From assembly GCF_003143515.1 (NCBI RefSeq), contig NZ_CP029343.1, forward strand, positions 4,154,001-4,218,000: a stretch of 64,000 bases of DNA. Direction: 5' to 3'. This document shows positions 62,969 to 64,000 of this stretch, piece after piece (position 1 is the first letter of the stretch; every line of letters starts with the position of its first letter). The DNA comes from Massilia oculi. Lineage in GTDB: Bacteria > Pseudomonadota > Gammaproteobacteria > Burkholderiales > Burkholderiaceae_D. Both the position numbers and the translations under genes were made by a program. A model generated the notes under the pieces. The model was not told the DNA's origin. It saw nothing but the letters and a program-made list of their open reading frames with translations, and did not search any database.

Positions 62969-64000
62969 TCACGAGGACTTCCGCACGCGCAAATACCATT
63001 CGCACAACAAACGCACCTGCTTTGGCGTATAGCCTTTCTCTACCATGCGGGCGACGAAGTCGGCATGCTTGTTCGCATCCTCTGCGCTCGCTTTTGCATT
63101 GAAGGAAATTACCGGCAAAAGTTCCTCGGTATTCGAGAACATCTTCTTCTCGATCACGCTGCGGAACTTCTCGTAGCTGGTCCAGGCCGGATTCTTGCCG
63201 GCATTGGTGGCGCGCGCCCTGAGGCTGAAGTTGACGATCTCGTTGCGGAAATCCTTCGGATTCGAAATCCCGGCCGGCTTTTCGATCTTTTCCAGCTCGG
63301 CGTTCAGCGATTCGCGGTCGAAGCTTTCGCCGGTATCCGGATCGCGGAATTCCTGGTCCTGGATCCAGAAGTCGGCGAAGGTCACGTAGCGGTCGAAGAT
63401 GTTCTGGCCATACTCGGAATAGCTTTCCAGGTAGGCGGTCTGGATCTCCTTGCCAATGAAATCGACGTAGCGCTGCGCCAGGTGCTCCTTGATATAGGAG
63501 AGGTAGCGTTGCTCGGTCTCGGGCGGGAACTGCTCGCGCTCGATCTGCTGTTCGAGGACGTACAGCAGGTGCACCGGATTGGCCGCCACTTCGGTATTGT
63601 CGAAGTTGAAGACCTTGGACAGGATCTTGAAGGCGAAGCGGGTCGACAGGCCGTTCATGCCTTCGTCCACACCGGCATAGTCGACGTATTCGTGCAGCGA
63701 CTTGGCCTTGGGATCGGTGTCCTTCAGGTTCTCGCCATCGTAGACCAGCATCTTGGAGAAGATGCTCGAATTTTCGGGATCCTTCAGGCGCGAGAGCACG
63801 GCGAACTGCGACATCATGCGCAGGGTGCCGGGCGCGCACGGCGCCTTGTCGAGCGAGGAATTACGCAGCAGCTTGTCGTAGATTTGTATTTCGTCGGACA
63901 CGCGCAGGCAATACGGCACCTTCACGATATAGATACGGTCGAGGAAAGCCTCGTTGTTGCGGTTGTTGCGGAAGGTCTTCCATTCGGATTCGTTCGAGTG
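62969..64000 (-). CDS. prkA: PrkA-family serine protein kinase (C-terminal part)
   Basis: The frame is open through the right edge, so only about the last 344 residues are visible. They match the C-terminal region of PrkA/YeaG: FLDRIYIVKVPYCLRVSDEIQIYDKLL, LSRLKDPENSSIFSKMLVYDGENLKDTDPKAKSLHEYVDYAGVDEGM, and the closing segment LLPVISFNAKASAEDANKHADFVARMVEKGYTPKQVRLLCEWY. The AAA+ N-terminus lies outside. Upstream member of prkA-yeaH-spoVR. Confidence 0.93.
   Translation of the reverse strand, partial: HSNESEWKTFRNNRNNEAFLDRIYIVKVPYCLRVSDEIQIYDKLLRNSSLDKAPCAPGTLRMMSQFAVLSRLKDPENSSIFSKMLVYDGENLKDTDPKAKSLHEYVDYAGVDEGMNGLSTRFAFKILSKVFNFDNTEVAANPVHLLYVLEQQIEREQFPPETEQRYLSYIKEHLAQRYVDFIGKEIQTAYLESYSEYGQNIFDRYVTFADFWIQDQEFRDPDTGESFDRESLNAELEKIEKPAGISNPKDFRNEIVNFSLRARATNAGKNPAWTSYEKFRSVIEKKMFSNTEELLPVISFNAKASAEDANKHADFVARMVEKGYTPKQVRLLCEWYLRVRKSS

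Noticed and set aside
1..64000. CRISPR array
   Set aside because: No series of regularly spaced repeats of 20-40 bp was seen. The only tandem repeats are three 13-bp units at 37686-37724.

Overview
The window is GC-rich chromosomal DNA from a betaproteobacterium. Gene content and order point to the Oxalobacteraceae (Massilia/Telluria/Duganella type): a cysT-cysW-cysA-cysB operon, a prkA-yeaH-spoVR cluster, a tonB-exbB-exbD-exbD-TPR operon, a phasin, and adjacent bpt and aat genes. This placement is inferred from gene families and base composition, not from a database search.

Positions 1-8300 are an AT-richer accessory island ending beside a tRNA-Lys gene. It begins with IS110- and IS3-type transposase debris. 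It then carries three co-directional genes: an RloC-like zinc-hook ATPase with a C-terminal HEPN/anticodon-nuclease-like domain (911-3337), a small protein with a stand-alone HEPN motif (3443-4315), and a reverse transcriptase of the Abi/'unknown group' kind with a helical C-terminal half (native gene 4398-7046). Two nearly identical IS481-family elements in inverted orientation sit at the two ends of the RT gene. The left copy is inserted 11 nt into the RT coding sequence and is bounded by a perfect 6-bp target duplication. The right copy abuts the RT stop codon. An imperfect 28-bp direct repeat (733-760 and 8188-8215) brackets the whole cassette. The cassette looks like an antiphage defence module whose RT part was recently interrupted.

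Positions 8317-36607 are core genome: a GspE/PilB-type ATPase, a spermidine-synthase-like protein, a glycine-zipper surface protein, a barstar-like protein, purN, an RsmB-like methyltransferase, an MscS channel, a fatty-acid desaturase, a DUF418 membrane protein, rpmB-rpmG, radC, fkpB-ispH, livHMGF (no binding protein), a phasin, an EamA transporter with a nitroreductase, PBP7-like pbpG, an IclR regulator, dgkA, a 1-Cys peroxiredoxin, a TauE/SafE exporter, and cysTWA-cysB (no binding protein).

An intact IS1595-family element (36616-37685) separates this from a mostly minus-strand housekeeping block: aldo/keto reductase, pyrD, bpt, aat and a Nudix hydrolase, then a plus-strand initiator tRNA with a clear promoter. 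It continues with a Tdi1-like immunity protein, a GT2 glycosyltransferase, alkA with an EamA transporter, an XdhC-like protein, a lipoprotein with a ruined M48 protease site, and the ribF-ileS-lspA-coaBC-dut cluster. A 113-bp inverted repeat lies just downstream of dut.

The right end holds the TonB energy-transduction operon, a roughly 0.9-kb region without a recognisable gene, and the spoVR-yeaH-prkA stress cluster. prkA runs off the window edge.
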